Below are positions 9,533 to 17,950 of a stretch of 63,274 bases of DNA, in pieces. Position 1 is the stretch's first letter, and each line of letters starts with the position of its first letter. A program made the translations under genes and the position numbers. This stretch comes from an uncultured Lachnospiraceae bacterium (GTDB lineage: Bacteria; Bacillota; Clostridia; Lachnospirales; Lachnospiraceae), in assembly GCA_947382355.1 (NCBI GenBank), contig CANCYR010000016.1:1-63274 (forward strand), read 5' to 3'. A model generated the notes under the pieces. It was not told the DNA's origin. It did not search any database and was given only the letters and a program-made list of their open reading frames with translations.

Positions 9533-9542
9533 ATGCTCTTAC

Positions 9543-10226
9543 TTACTTCCTTCTTATCCCCACTACTATCTTATAAACTATTACTTCCAATAGCATGCAT
9601 ATAATAAATGCTGCTACTAAAATATTTCCCTGTTTTCCCTGCATCTTTTTTGATTCTCTGCCCTTGCGCCATGCTTCTGCCATATTTATATACCAGTTTT
9701 TACTTTCTTCATCCACTTCTGCCCTTGCATAGACTTCATTCAAAATTTCTTCATAGTAGCCCTTATTTACTTTTCCTACCGGCAGTGTCATAATTTCTGA
9801 TTTGGGAAAATCCAATACGGTATCATCTAAAAGCAGTACAACTCTTTCACCGCTTTCCAATTTGGCAATAAAGTACCTTCCTATTCCTCCTTTTTCATCC
9901 GGGCTGAATATTCTCCAACGCTTATTTGTAGAATATCCGTCAGAACAAATACTTTCATAAACATCTACCGGCTCTAAATCCGCCACATCAATACGGATAA
10001 TAAAGTTATTATGCTGTCTTATCTCTTCAATGGAATGAACTTCCGGATATCCTCCTCCTTCCGGATATCCGGAATGGTCACTGCTTTTATCATAAGCAAT
10101 TGGAATAGTGCGCTCGTAAGCCCATTTCTGATAATTTGGAATATATGCTAAAAAAAATGCAATGAATGCTGATGATACTAAACATATGAATGCCTTATCC
10201 CCTAAACGATAAAATGCTAATGGCAT
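9543..10226 (-). CDS. Two-TM protein of unknown function, 227 aa
   Basis: A hydrophobic helix near residues 13-30 and another near 203-222 (NILVAAFIICMLLEVIVYKIV) flank a soluble loop of about 170 residues containing WRIFSPDEKGGIGRYFIAKLESGERVVLLL, which looks beta-rich. I do not recognise a family. It lies 5 bases downstream of another two-TM protein and 10 bases upstream of the VgrG-RHS gene. These two genes therefore sit between the PAAR-like tip and the toxin and are good candidates for effector-specific accessory factors, for example membrane loading or immunity against a hydrophobic segment. The role is inferred from context only. Confidence 0.7.
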   Translation of the reverse strand: MPLAFYRLGDKAFICLVSSAFIAFFLAYIPNYQKWAYERTIPIAYDKSSDHSGYPEGGGYPEVHSIEEIRQHNNFIIRIDVADLEPVDVYESICSDGYSTNKRWRIFSPDEKGGIGRYFIAKLESGERVVLLLDDTVLDFPKSEIMTLPVGKVNKGYYEEILNEVYARAEVDEESKNWYINMAEAWRKGRESKKMQGKQGNILVAAFIICMLLEVIVYKIVVGIRRK

Positions 10227-10231
10227 ACCCC

Positions 10232-10801
10232 TTACCTCCCTTCCCCTGTTTCTTTTCTGTTATAGGAAGAAAAATCTATCATTTTTCGCTTTACATATAA
10301 CCTTTTCAGGTTATACCATGCATTATGCGTCTTATCACACATGGAATACCAATAACCTTTTCCATTCTCCCTCTGCTGAAGGACATAGGTATAAAAATAG
10401 TCGTCGTCCGGGTGATAGCTGCATTCCACATAAATAACCCCTCCCATCACTGGTGTGATATCCAATCTCACTATGCCTGTCTTTGTTTCCTCCAGCTCTT
10501 TTAAGGCAGCTTCTATTTGGGAAAATCTCTGAACCTTTTCCTGCCTGCCATTTGCAGTGAGCATAAAAGTATAATCCAGACCCTTGTCAATCTTATATCT
10601 TGCATACCTCTTTCTATCCTTCCAGTCCCATATTAATACTTTTACAGCTATTGCCGATAGTATCATTCCAATAATGATTAAGACCATTACGCTCTGTATG
10701 TCTGAATTTTTGCTTACAGCCAGAGCAACAACTATATGCCCCAGACCCACTCCCAAAAGTGCTATTCCAAATGCCGTCCAGCTTCTATTGTAGTGATACA
10801 T
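10232..10801 (-). CDS. Two-TM protein of unknown function, 189 aa
   Basis: Two N-terminal hydrophobic helices (about residues 9-30 and 38-57) are followed by a cytoplasmic domain with ALKELEETKTGIVRLDI and a Tyr/Trp-rich end. The architecture (2 TM then a small mixed domain) is common in proteins encoded beside polymorphic toxins in Firmicutes, where the helical anchor carries an immunity domain. I do not recognise the family. It is followed after 5 bases by the 227-residue membrane protein and preceded by the PAAR-like gene. Confidence 0.7.
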   Translation of the reverse strand: MYHYNRSWTAFGIALLGVGLGHIVVALAVSKNSDIQSVMVLIIIGMILSAIAVKVLIWDWKDRKRYARYKIDKGLDYTFMLTANGRQEKVQRFSQIEAALKELEETKTGIVRLDITPVMGGVIYVECSYHPDDDYFYTYVLQQRENGKGYWYSMCDKTHNAWYNLKRLYVKRKMIDFSSYNRKETGEGR

Positions 10802-10829
10802 AATTTCCTCCTATGAACAATTATATAAT

Positions 10830-11570
10830 TTATTTTATATCAAATAAGCTTGGCATTTTCGTCTTTTCCGGCTCAGATGTATAATTAAAAAGGCTGTCAT
10901 AAGAAACCGATATTTCTCCCTGCTCCTTTGGCGGGTCTATAGCAAATTGCTGGTGGACCCAGTTTTCAATCTTTTCTGCCTGTGCCTGCTTTTCCGCCTC
11001 TATTGCCGCTTCCCCTGCAGACTGGGGATTGCTTGCTTCTTTATCACAAAAGCTGTCGATTTTTTCCTGCACCTCACTGGGAAGCTGGTCCATCACATCT
11101 TTTTCTTCTTCCTCCGGCTCCTGTTCTTCCCCTTCCTCTGCTTCTGCCTGCTCCAAAACAATTTCTATAACTCCGCCATAATAGCATGGCAGCCTGCTTT
11201 CCAGTGTCAGGGCAGGTGCTCCGTCAATAAAATAATCCTCATCCACCTTTATCCAGGGCACCAGTGTCATGGGCTCACATTTACATCCTATCAATGTCTG
11301 CAGCAATGTCCCTCCCACAAAAGGAATTATTGCATTTGCCAGACCTTCTGCAACCGCTCCCCCCGGATTGGAAATGGATTTGCACCTTCCAAAGGTCAGT
11401 ATATTTTCATTTGCCACATGGTCGTTAGCATTCATTAACGGGTATTCCGAATCATGAAACAGCACACCATGGTCTTTTGGTACATTTAAATATTGGGTAA
11501 AGTCCTTGTCCCCGCAGGAGCATTTTGCCTTCATAAGACGATATACATATTGTTCTTTTCCTGTTGCCAT
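10830..11570 (-). CDS. DUF4280 PAAR-like spike tip protein, 246 aa
   Basis: The first ~140 residues match the DUF4280 pattern: KAKCSCGD, VPKDHGV, ANENILTFGRC, then GCKCEPMTLVPW. This family is regarded as a PAAR-like domain that caps VgrG spikes in contractile injection systems, with Cys residues at the metal-binding tip. The rest is an acidic linker (EEGEEQEPEEEEKDV) and a helical tail of roughly 90 residues, probably for docking a cargo or chaperone. It is encoded between the VgrG/pentapeptide block and the VgrG-RHS gene, as expected for a spike tip. PAAR-like assignment from memory of the family; tail function unknown. Confidence 0.8.
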   Translation of the reverse strand: MATGKEQYVYRLMKAKCSCGDKDFTQYLNVPKDHGVLFHDSEYPLMNANDHVANENILTFGRCKSISNPGGAVAEGLANAIIPFVGGTLLQTLIGCKCEPMTLVPWIKVDEDYFIDGAPALTLESRLPCYYGGVIEIVLEQAEAEEGEEQEPEEEEKDVMDQLPSEVQEKIDSFCDKEASNPQSAGEAAIEAEKQAQAEKIENWVHQQFAIDPPKEQGEISVSYDSLFNYTSEPEKTKMPSLFDIK

Positions 11571-11573
11571 TTT

Positions 11574-12107
11574 TCACCTCATACTTAATTTCTCTAAACC
11601 AATGCCATATAAGTTTCTCCGCAAAATACTTTCTGCCACAGCTAAAGAAACTACTATCTTATTTTCCAAAGTCCTTTCCAGACGAAAAATATCCCTTCCC
11701 CTTATTTTCCGTTTATCCAGAATAATCTGCTCCATAGCGCCGTTGGGCAATATGACCGTATCCGGGTGCAGACAGTTTTCCATGACGCAGTCATAAATCC
11801 AATAGGTTTTAGCCGCCTCTTTTACATATTTTTTCTGGTCCGGAAATACCTGCACTGCCTTAAAGGAAATATTCTCATCATATATGTGCAGGACTTTTCT
11901 CAATTCATCGGAAACCATATAAGTAGGATGTGCCAGAATATCCGGAATCTCCTGCTGTTGTTCATACTGTATATAGGCGACGCATACCTTATCAATTGCC
12001 CGGAAATCTTTATGGGTCATTGCCGGCACATACAGCTTTGGGTCCAAACCCAGTACCTTAATAGGATTGACTACGTCTTTACTTTCTTTTAATAAAAAAT
12101 ACTCCAT
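11574..12107 (-). CDS. Imm11-like (DUF1629) family protein, 177 aa
   Basis: A longer frame opens at 12239 inside the previous gene, but the ATG at 12107 has GGAAGGA upstream and follows the pentapeptide gene's stop by 2 bases, so I use it. The C-terminal part has the layout I associate with Imm11/DUF1629: a substrate-like VSDELRKVL segment, FKAVQVFPD, a YWIYDC core and a final RDIFRLE followed by VSLAVAES. Such proteins are found beside toxins and with type VI effectors. Here it is coupled to a pentapeptide-repeat protein and precedes the PAAR-like tip, so an adaptor or immunity role is likely. Family call moderate. Confidence 0.6.
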   Translation of the reverse strand: MEYFLLKESKDVVNPIKVLGLDPKLYVPAMTHKDFRAIDKVCVAYIQYEQQQEIPDILAHPTYMVSDELRKVLHIYDENISFKAVQVFPDQKKYVKEAAKTYWIYDCVMENCLHPDTVILPNGAMEQIILDKRKIRGRDIFRLERTLENKIVVSLAVAESILRRNLYGIGLEKLSMR

Positions 12108-12109
12108 CT

Positions 12110-13168
12110 TTATCCTTCCCCTGACAATGCGCTTTCCTCTTTTATACAATCCTGCAGCTCTATTTCTTTCGTCATACATTCCACCATATTTATCCTGCCA
12201 ATATGGGAGGTCTGAAAGGTCAAATATTCCAATATACAATTTATGACATCAACATCCTTATAAACATCTGAAATATCTTCTAAATGTTCCAAGTCCGGCG
12301 CAAAGCTCCATTTTGTATGTTGAAAGGTGTCCTTTTTTGCCGTTACCCCCTGCAATGTCATTCCATAAAAGTCCACATTTTCAAATGTACAATAGTAAAT
12401 TCTGCAATTTTGAAAGACAGCATCTTTCAAGGAAACGTTCTTAAAATTACAGTACACAAATTCACAGTCAATAAACCGTGTATGGGATAAATCCAGCTGT
12501 TCAAAGGATTTTCGATTATAGACCGATTCCCTGAATATGCAATATGTTAAGGGCACATCCTTTTCACGGAAAAAAATATCCACGGCTTCTCTTTTTAAAT
12601 ACAGCGTTCTGCTCCAGTCCCTGTAGCTTCCTACGCTTAAACGAAACTCTTCCGTAAGCATTAGCTCATCATATCCTTTTATTTCATCAAACCCGGCAAA
12701 CAAATATTTTGTGGTTGTGTAAAGACATTGTGTCAAATAATTTATGCTTTTCCACATCATTTGTCTGACCGCTTCTTTCCGAATATCATTCTGGGCATGC
12801 ATTTCCATTATTTTTTCTTCAATGGAGCTTTTATAATCTTCCCATTTACCAAACAGCCAGGAGGCGTCATATTTGATATTAAGTATTTCATTTCCCAAAA
12901 TCCCCTTTTCGTCATAAGCGGAAATTGCTATTTGGGGCTTGTGCATATATACGGAGGAATGTAAAAGGGCAATCTGTATTTCTCCTATTTCCACTGGTAC
13001 CTGTTTTTGGAACTTTTCCACAAATATGACAAATCCTTCTAACTGCTTATACAGGGTCTCACTTATAAGCTTTCCATCCTTTAAAATCTGTGTTTGTGTC
13101 TGTTCGTGAAATTCTTCCTGCAGCTTTTGCAGAAACTGTTTTTCAAACTCCGGTGCTTTTATTCCCAT
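12110..13168 (-). CDS. Pentapeptide-repeat protein of the spike block, 352 aa
   Basis: The N-terminal two thirds are a soluble domain with no recognised family. Residues about 225-300 form a pentapeptide-repeat beta-helix, seen as successive A(D/N)LXX-type units such as CEFVYCNFKNVSLKDAVF and CRIYYCTFENVDFYGM. Pentapeptide proteins accompany type VI spike/effector operons, where they are thought to help load PAAR effectors. It starts 11 bases after VgrG and ends 2 bases before the Imm11-like gene. The role as adaptor is inferred. Confidence 0.75.
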   Translation of the reverse strand: MGIKAPEFEKQFLQKLQEEFHEQTQTQILKDGKLISETLYKQLEGFVIFVEKFQKQVPVEIGEIQIALLHSSVYMHKPQIAISAYDEKGILGNEILNIKYDASWLFGKWEDYKSSIEEKIMEMHAQNDIRKEAVRQMMWKSINYLTQCLYTTTKYLFAGFDEIKGYDELMLTEEFRLSVGSYRDWSRTLYLKREAVDIFFREKDVPLTYCIFRESVYNRKSFEQLDLSHTRFIDCEFVYCNFKNVSLKDAVFQNCRIYYCTFENVDFYGMTLQGVTAKKDTFQHTKWSFAPDLEHLEDISDVYKDVDVINCILEYLTFQTSHIGRINMVECMTKEIELQDCIKEESALSGEG

Positions 13169-13179
13169 ATATTCTTCCT

Positions 13180-14553
13180 CTATTTGATAACCACATTTTC
13201 TGCACCTAACTCGATTCCTTCCGGTTTTATATCAATATATGACTCTGCGGTGCTGATTAAGATATCCTTTTCTGCGGTGACGGATATGCTGTTATTGGAA
13301 ATAAGGGATAAGTTATTTTTTGCGCATATGTTGATATTTTTATTGCTGACAATGGTAATGCCTTCATCATCTGTCAGGTTGATAAAAATTTTATTATCAT
13401 TGATATTTGTTGTTATATAGATTCCTTCCTTGGTCATAAGAATCTGCTTCCCGTTAGGTCCTGTCCACTGTTTATCCGTAACATCCGCCCCTGGGCTTAC
13501 GCTGACGCTGCTTGCGGCAAATGCCTGCCCTTCATCGGAACCCGGGAAAAATACCCTGACCAGGTCCCCTTTGGCAGGCATGCAGTAAAAACCGCTTCCG
13601 TCACCGGAAGAATATGCAGTGGAATAAGGAAGCCATACAGTACTGTCCCCGTCATACTCGCTGTCAATATCTATCAAATGTACCTTTACCGTATCCTTTT
13701 GTACATCCTTTACCTCACCCGTGTACATTTTTCCTGAAATCTGTACATTTGCCGTTTCTGTCTGTTTCAATTGATTTTCTCCCGCAATATAAATAGTGCT
13801 GATTAAGATTCCTTTTGCCAGAGTTGCATGTATGCCGCTTACTTTTAAATTTCCCCCTCCATTTGACACCGTATCTCCTAAAAATACATACTGCCTTGTC
13901 TGCAGGCTTGTTCCGCCTCCGGCAAAAACCGGCCTGCCTTCACCGGCTGTTTTCTGTGAGTCTGCATAAGATTCCGTGGTTTTTATCTCATGCTGCCTTC
14001 CCCCTATTGGAATCCCAACTGTAAGAACCGGCACCTTTCCATCAATTGAGGTTATGAGGGGAGCTGACAATCTGGAAGCCATCCGCTTGCAAAATTCCCA
14101 GTTTGTTTCATTGCACTGGATAATCATATTTCCAATTGCCCTGTCAGTAACCTGCATATTGATACTTGCCTGCCCTGCTACTGCCTGTGTCATAATCTGC
14201 TCATATGTCTTTGCCGTATTTTGAAAGCTTTTATTTTTCTTTTCCTGGTCTAACAACGTGCTGACCGACTTTAAGGAAAGCTGTACAACCGCGTATTCAC
14301 TCATCATCTGAATGCCCGCACTTTTAACCACCCCGCAGAATAAAACAGACGGCTGACCTTCCGCAGTTGTTAAAATGCGAATCATTGTCTTTTCATCTAC
14401 CCGCTTTATATAATTTTGTGCAGCTTCGCTTTCCATTTCACAGGAAATGTCCGCCTCCCCGTGCTCATTTACAGCATGCTTTATTTCCAAACCCAGCAGC
14501 TTTGTATGAGGCACGCCTTCCACTTGTATATTCAGATACGTAATTGATTCCAC
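13180..14553 (-). CDS. VgrG-like spike protein, 457 aa
   Basis: Residues about 1-230 resemble gp27/phage protein D (FCGVVKSAGI, NETNWEFCKRMASRL). An OB-like region around 275-355 (GEVKDVQKDTVKVHL, SGFYCMPAKGDLVRVFF) is followed by a beta-helix needle with short repeats, as in GITIVSNKNINICAKNNL, ending GIELGAENVVIK. It is shorter than proteobacterial VgrG (usually over 600) and closer to phage/eCIS spikes. The same WMFIKR/WEFCKR and SFYCMP/GFYCMP signatures occur in the N-terminus of the RHS protein, so the locus has two spike proteins. It would form the trimer at the end of the inner tube, capped by the DUF4280 protein. Confidence 0.88.
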   Translation of the reverse strand: MESITYLNIQVEGVPHTKLLGLEIKHAVNEHGEADISCEMESEAAQNYIKRVDEKTMIRILTTAEGQPSVLFCGVVKSAGIQMMSEYAVVQLSLKSVSTLLDQEKKNKSFQNTAKTYEQIMTQAVAGQASINMQVTDRAIGNMIIQCNETNWEFCKRMASRLSAPLITSIDGKVPVLTVGIPIGGRQHEIKTTESYADSQKTAGEGRPVFAGGGTSLQTRQYVFLGDTVSNGGGNLKVSGIHATLAKGILISTIYIAGENQLKQTETANVQISGKMYTGEVKDVQKDTVKVHLIDIDSEYDGDSTVWLPYSTAYSSGDGSGFYCMPAKGDLVRVFFPGSDEGQAFAASSVSVSPGADVTDKQWTGPNGKQILMTKEGIYITTNINDNKIFINLTDDEGITIVSNKNINICAKNNLSLISNNSISVTAEKDILISTAESYIDIKPEGIELGAENVVIK

Positions 14554-14554
14554 A

Positions 14555-15172
14555 TTAATCCTCCTTTATCATTTCCATACTATAAATCACTTCTTTTGCT
14601 AACGGGATAAGCCTTTTTTTATACTTGCCGGGAAAATGAATATTTCCCACAAGCAGGCCTCCCTGAAAGTCAGCATAAAACTGTATGTTATAAACCATTG
14701 TATCAACAGCCTTGGAAACAAAAGAAAGCATGCCCACATCATCCTCCCCTGTTTTTTCCACCTTCTTTTCTATGACTCTTACTCTGGGGCCTGCTGCTTC
14801 CAGCATTTTACCTGCCATGGTTATAAATCCCTTCATTCCGGAATCCGGAAGCCCGTAAACCGTCTTTTCAAGTGACATCTGATAATTGATTTCTTCGCCT
14901 CCGAATACATGGCTGGGCGCTTTTCCTGCCGGATAAATCAACTTTGCAATATCATCTGCAAATTGAAAAAAGGTCTCCGGCATATAAATGCTGATTCCCA
15001 GCTCCGGAATACTGCGGCGGCGGAATGTGACTTCCTTTCCTATAATATGAGTTACCTCATCATAAATGGACTCTTCTGTTTCTTTCTTCATTGTTTCCTG
15101 TGATGATTTTTTCTTTTCTTTTTCCCTTAGTTCTTTTTTAGCCTTTAATATTTCCTCGTCCCGGTATCCCAT
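14555..15172 (-). CDS. Possible Mog1/DUF1795-like (Eag-type) effector chaperone, 205 aa
   Basis: The first ~35 residues are a charged coiled coil (EILKAKKELREKEKKK). The rest looks like the Mog1/PsbP fold: a short conserved opening (ISIYMPETFFQF), a central beta region, and a final strand plus amphipathic helix (GNIHFPGKYKKRLIPL). DUF1795 proteins of this fold (Eag) are chaperones that shield hydrophobic segments of PAAR/RHS effectors. The neighbouring RHS effector has such a segment. One base separates this gene from vgrG. The family call is structural intuition and needs profile searching or structure prediction. Confidence 0.5.
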   Translation of the reverse strand: MGYRDEEILKAKKELREKEKKKSSQETMKKETEESIYDEVTHIIGKEVTFRRRSIPELGISIYMPETFFQFADDIAKLIYPAGKAPSHVFGGEEINYQMSLEKTVYGLPDSGMKGFITMAGKMLEAAGPRVRVIEKKVEKTGEDDVGMLSFVSKAVDTMVYNIQFYADFQGGLLVGNIHFPGKYKKRLIPLAKEVIYSMEMIKED

Positions 15173-15198
15173 ATTATTTCATCCCCATGCCTTCTGCT

Positions 15199-15990
15199 TT
15201 AATCAATCAGTATTCTCTGGTTTTCCCTTGCCTTTAATGCCTGTCTTCTGTTCCCATGTGAAATGTCCTTTAGAATCTCTTTTAATCCTTCATAAATCTG
15301 TTGATTTGACATTTCTCCGTATGCCTGTCCCAATCTTATGGAAATATAGAACTCAATCACACTTCTGTTTAAGGTTTTTCCATCCAAAGCCAGAATCTGC
15401 TGAACAAACAAAATATCCTGAGGGTCGCTTAAGCTTTTCTTTACAGCTTCCCCGGCAAACATATTTAAAATTTTATTTGCCATGGAGCTTTTGCCAAAGC
15501 CGGACCACTTTGCATATATTTCATTTATAGTGTCAAATTCTGTGTTTAAATCGGCAAAGCCTCTATATTGGGTACGAAGGATTGCCCCGTCCTGCAGACG
15601 GAACCTGCAGATTTCTATTTTATTGGAACAGTCAGCTATATGCTCTCCCGCATTTGTTGTAAGCTCCAGCTGTACCTCCCCCAAAATAAAATTTTTATCC
15701 CTGGAAAGACTGCCCATTTGAAAATAAAGGTATTGCCAGTCATTTCCCGGCTGTATGGCTACTTTCATATCCTTTGGCAGGAAATAGAGATTCTGTTGAA
15801 AGATAAGGATGCCCTCACTGACAAAAATCACATTATCCCACATGGAAACTGCACATCCTGAAAGGATTCCGTCTGAATAGCCATAATAAGAAAGTCTTCC
15901 CAAATCAAGAGCACAATTTTTCAGCGCTTCCAGCATTTCATATGTCAATATGGCTCCTTTTTCAAAAACAGGCACCTTATATCCTGCCAT
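15199..15990 (-). CDS. Possible TssK-like baseplate protein, 263 aa
   Basis: The N-terminus (VFEKGAILTYEMLEAL, then LSYYGYSDGILSG, then NVIFVSEGILIF) follows the order seen in the TssK shell domain: a W/F-x-(E/K)-G-x-x-L element, helix, Y-x-G, then strands before a DG-like turn. The remainder is alpha-helical, ending in a basic tail (NRRQALKARENQ). It is much shorter than TssK (about 440), so it would represent the N-terminal part with a different tail. It lies between the TPR phosphatase-like protein and the chaperone/VgrG genes, where a baseplate gene would be expected. A divergent baseplate or spike-docking protein is my best guess. Confidence 0.45.
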   Translation of the reverse strand: MAGYKVPVFEKGAILTYEMLEALKNCALDLGRLSYYGYSDGILSGCAVSMWDNVIFVSEGILIFQQNLYFLPKDMKVAIQPGNDWQYLYFQMGSLSRDKNFILGEVQLELTTNAGEHIADCSNKIEICRFRLQDGAILRTQYRGFADLNTEFDTINEIYAKWSGFGKSSMANKILNMFAGEAVKKSLSDPQDILFVQQILALDGKTLNRSVIEFYISIRLGQAYGEMSNQQIYEGLKEILKDISHGNRRQALKARENQRILID

Positions 15991-16040
15991 ATCTTCCCCC
16001 GTTCCCTGTTACTCACAGCAGTTACATTTTTCTATTTCCC

Positions 16041-17942
16041 TTATGGAATCTGACTCATAGCCGCCTGCACCTTAGCCGCGCTTTCCGCATCTCCCATTTC
16101 CGTATACGCACTCACTGCCTGCTGCAGACAGCCCTTTGCCCCCGGCAGATCGCCTCTTGCCATACAGCCTATTGCCTCTAAAATCTTGTCAATTGCCTTA
16201 TTTTCTCCCGGCCCGTACTTGGCGGATTCAATTTTTTCATTCATGGACATAATCTGGTCGTTGTTATCGGTCTTCTGGTAAATTTCCTTGGCGCTTTCAT
16301 AGTAGCCGGCAGCCTCGTCATACTTTCCTTTATGCATGGCATCGTTTCCCATAAGCACAAAGGCATCCGCCTCCCGCTCCATATCCTGATTGGACTGCTT
16401 GTTAATCATGTTCTGTACATTGTCTATCTTAATGTCCATCAAGTCCATTTTGCTTTCCGCATCGGTATTCCCATAGCTTTCCTTTGCCAGCTCATATGCC
16501 TTTCTTGCGCTTTGATACTGTACAAGCGCCTGGGAATAAACCCCCTGTGCCTCCAAAGCTTCCGCCTCCTTGGAATACTGATCGCCCTCTGCAATTGCCT
16601 TGGCGGAATTAATATTGGAAATATACTGGTCCGCCACGTTGCGCTTTTCCACATCATCTATGTCGTTTACCCCATTGGCGGCGGCTTCAAAGGACTTTTT
16701 GGCGTCCGGATAATTGCCGTTTCCCATTTCCTCCACGCCGTTTTTCATATTTTTACTGTATTCCTGATAAACCTCCATATTTTTTATGTAATCCGCCGTT
16801 TCCCCATAGGACTCCTGTATGTCCTTTCCTACTGAAACCGCGCTGGCATACTGATTTTCCGCCTTTTTATACTCTTCTCCTAAAAGAGCCTCCTTTGCCC
16901 CCAGAAGATATCCGCCGATTTTGTTGTAAAGCTCCACGCACCTTACATCTTTTCCCTTTTTGCTGTCTTCCTTTACCTTTAGCTGGTCCGCCTTTTCAAG
17001 AGCCTGAGTAAACTGCTCGCTGGCGCCTTCATAGTTATTTTCCACAAGACACTCCACACCCCGCTCCTTAAGCTTTATCATCTGCTCATAGTTGGACTTG
17101 TTTTTCCGGTATCTGGTAAAGAAAATCATTCCTACCGCCATAATGACTACCATGGCAAGGGCGGATACAATTTTTACCACTTGTTTGATTTTTCCTGCCT
17201 TTGGATTTTTATAGACTTTATCCACAAAAACAGATGCAATCGTGTAGTTTTCCACGATTTCCATCTGCTGACTCAAGATAACATCTTCTATTCCTGTGCA
17301 GACCACTTCTGCCGTGGATACGTCTTCAATGGCATCCAGAAGCTCTGCATCCCCTATGATTTCCCAGACTCCCCTTGTCATCAGGACAAAAATATCCCCG
17401 TCTTCCAGTTTCTTTTTCTTTGAAACTAAAGGCGTGAACCGCCCGGACTGGCCTAAATAGCTATAAAGATTGTGTCTTTCCTCATGGTAGGACAACTGGT
17501 CAAGGGCAAGCTCCTCCGCATCAATCATGCGCTGTGACAGGGAAGTGTCCTTGGTCTTGTATTTGATATTTCCGTTTCTGAGCAGATACAGGCGGGTATT
17601 TCCTGCAGACGCCCACATAGCCTTTTTATAATCGGTAACCAGTACCACAATGCTGCATTCCAGCCTTGCATCGCTTGCTTCCTCTAAAAGGGTCTGATGT
17701 GCCACTGCCAGATAACGCTTCAGCTTTCCCGCACTGACTCCCGGGCTTTCCGTAAATTCCGTAATAACAGCAGTAACCGCCAGCTTTGCGCTTTCTTTCC
17801 TTTCATCCGTATCGATTCCGTCCGCAATGGCATAGCAGGCACAATCATTTAACTCCACAAAAGCAAAATAATCCGCATTGCGAAGATAGCTGCCCGGTTC
17901 TGAAATAAATTTTGTATTGATAATTGAATTTTCTTTCCGCAT
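16041..17942 (-). CDS. Degenerate PP2C domain - TM - TPR protein, 633 aa
   Basis: Residues 1-240 keep the PP2C layout but the metal ligands are altered: RNAD instead of RxxNED, ADGID without the GG pair, SAGN instead of VGDS, TRGV instead of SDGV and ENYT instead of DNxT. It is therefore probably a pseudophosphatase that binds phosphoproteins. A membrane helix at about 253-276 is followed by about 350 residues of helical TPR-like repeats (NNYEGASEQFTQAL, GKYDEAAGYYESA, QGVYSQALVQYQSA). With the helix oriented inside-first, the TPR would lie outside; the opposite is possible. It starts 8 bases after the intact PP2C gene, suggesting a paired phosphatase and scaffold. Confidence 0.8.
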   Translation of the reverse strand: MRKENSIINTKFISEPGSYLRNADYFAFVELNDCACYAIADGIDTDERKESAKLAVTAVITEFTESPGVSAGKLKRYLAVAHQTLLEEASDARLECSIVVLVTDYKKAMWASAGNTRLYLLRNGNIKYKTKDTSLSQRMIDAEELALDQLSYHEERHNLYSYLGQSGRFTPLVSKKKKLEDGDIFVLMTRGVWEIIGDAELLDAIEDVSTAEVVCTGIEDVILSQQMEIVENYTIASVFVDKVYKNPKAGKIKQVVKIVSALAMVVIMAVGMIFFTRYRKNKSNYEQMIKLKERGVECLVENNYEGASEQFTQALEKADQLKVKEDSKKGKDVRCVELYNKIGGYLLGAKEALLGEEYKKAENQYASAVSVGKDIQESYGETADYIKNMEVYQEYSKNMKNGVEEMGNGNYPDAKKSFEAAANGVNDIDDVEKRNVADQYISNINSAKAIAEGDQYSKEAEALEAQGVYSQALVQYQSARKAYELAKESYGNTDAESKMDLMDIKIDNVQNMINKQSNQDMEREADAFVLMGNDAMHKGKYDEAAGYYESAKEIYQKTDNNDQIMSMNEKIESAKYGPGENKAIDKILEAIGCMARGDLPGAKGCLQQAVSAYTEMGDAESAAKVQAAMSQIP

Positions 17943-17950
17943 AGTTTCCT

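Noticed and set aside
11574-12239. 221-aa version of the Imm11-like protein
   Set aside because: It would overlap the pentapeptide gene by 130 bases; the ATG at 12107 has a good ribosome-binding site and a 2-base spacing.
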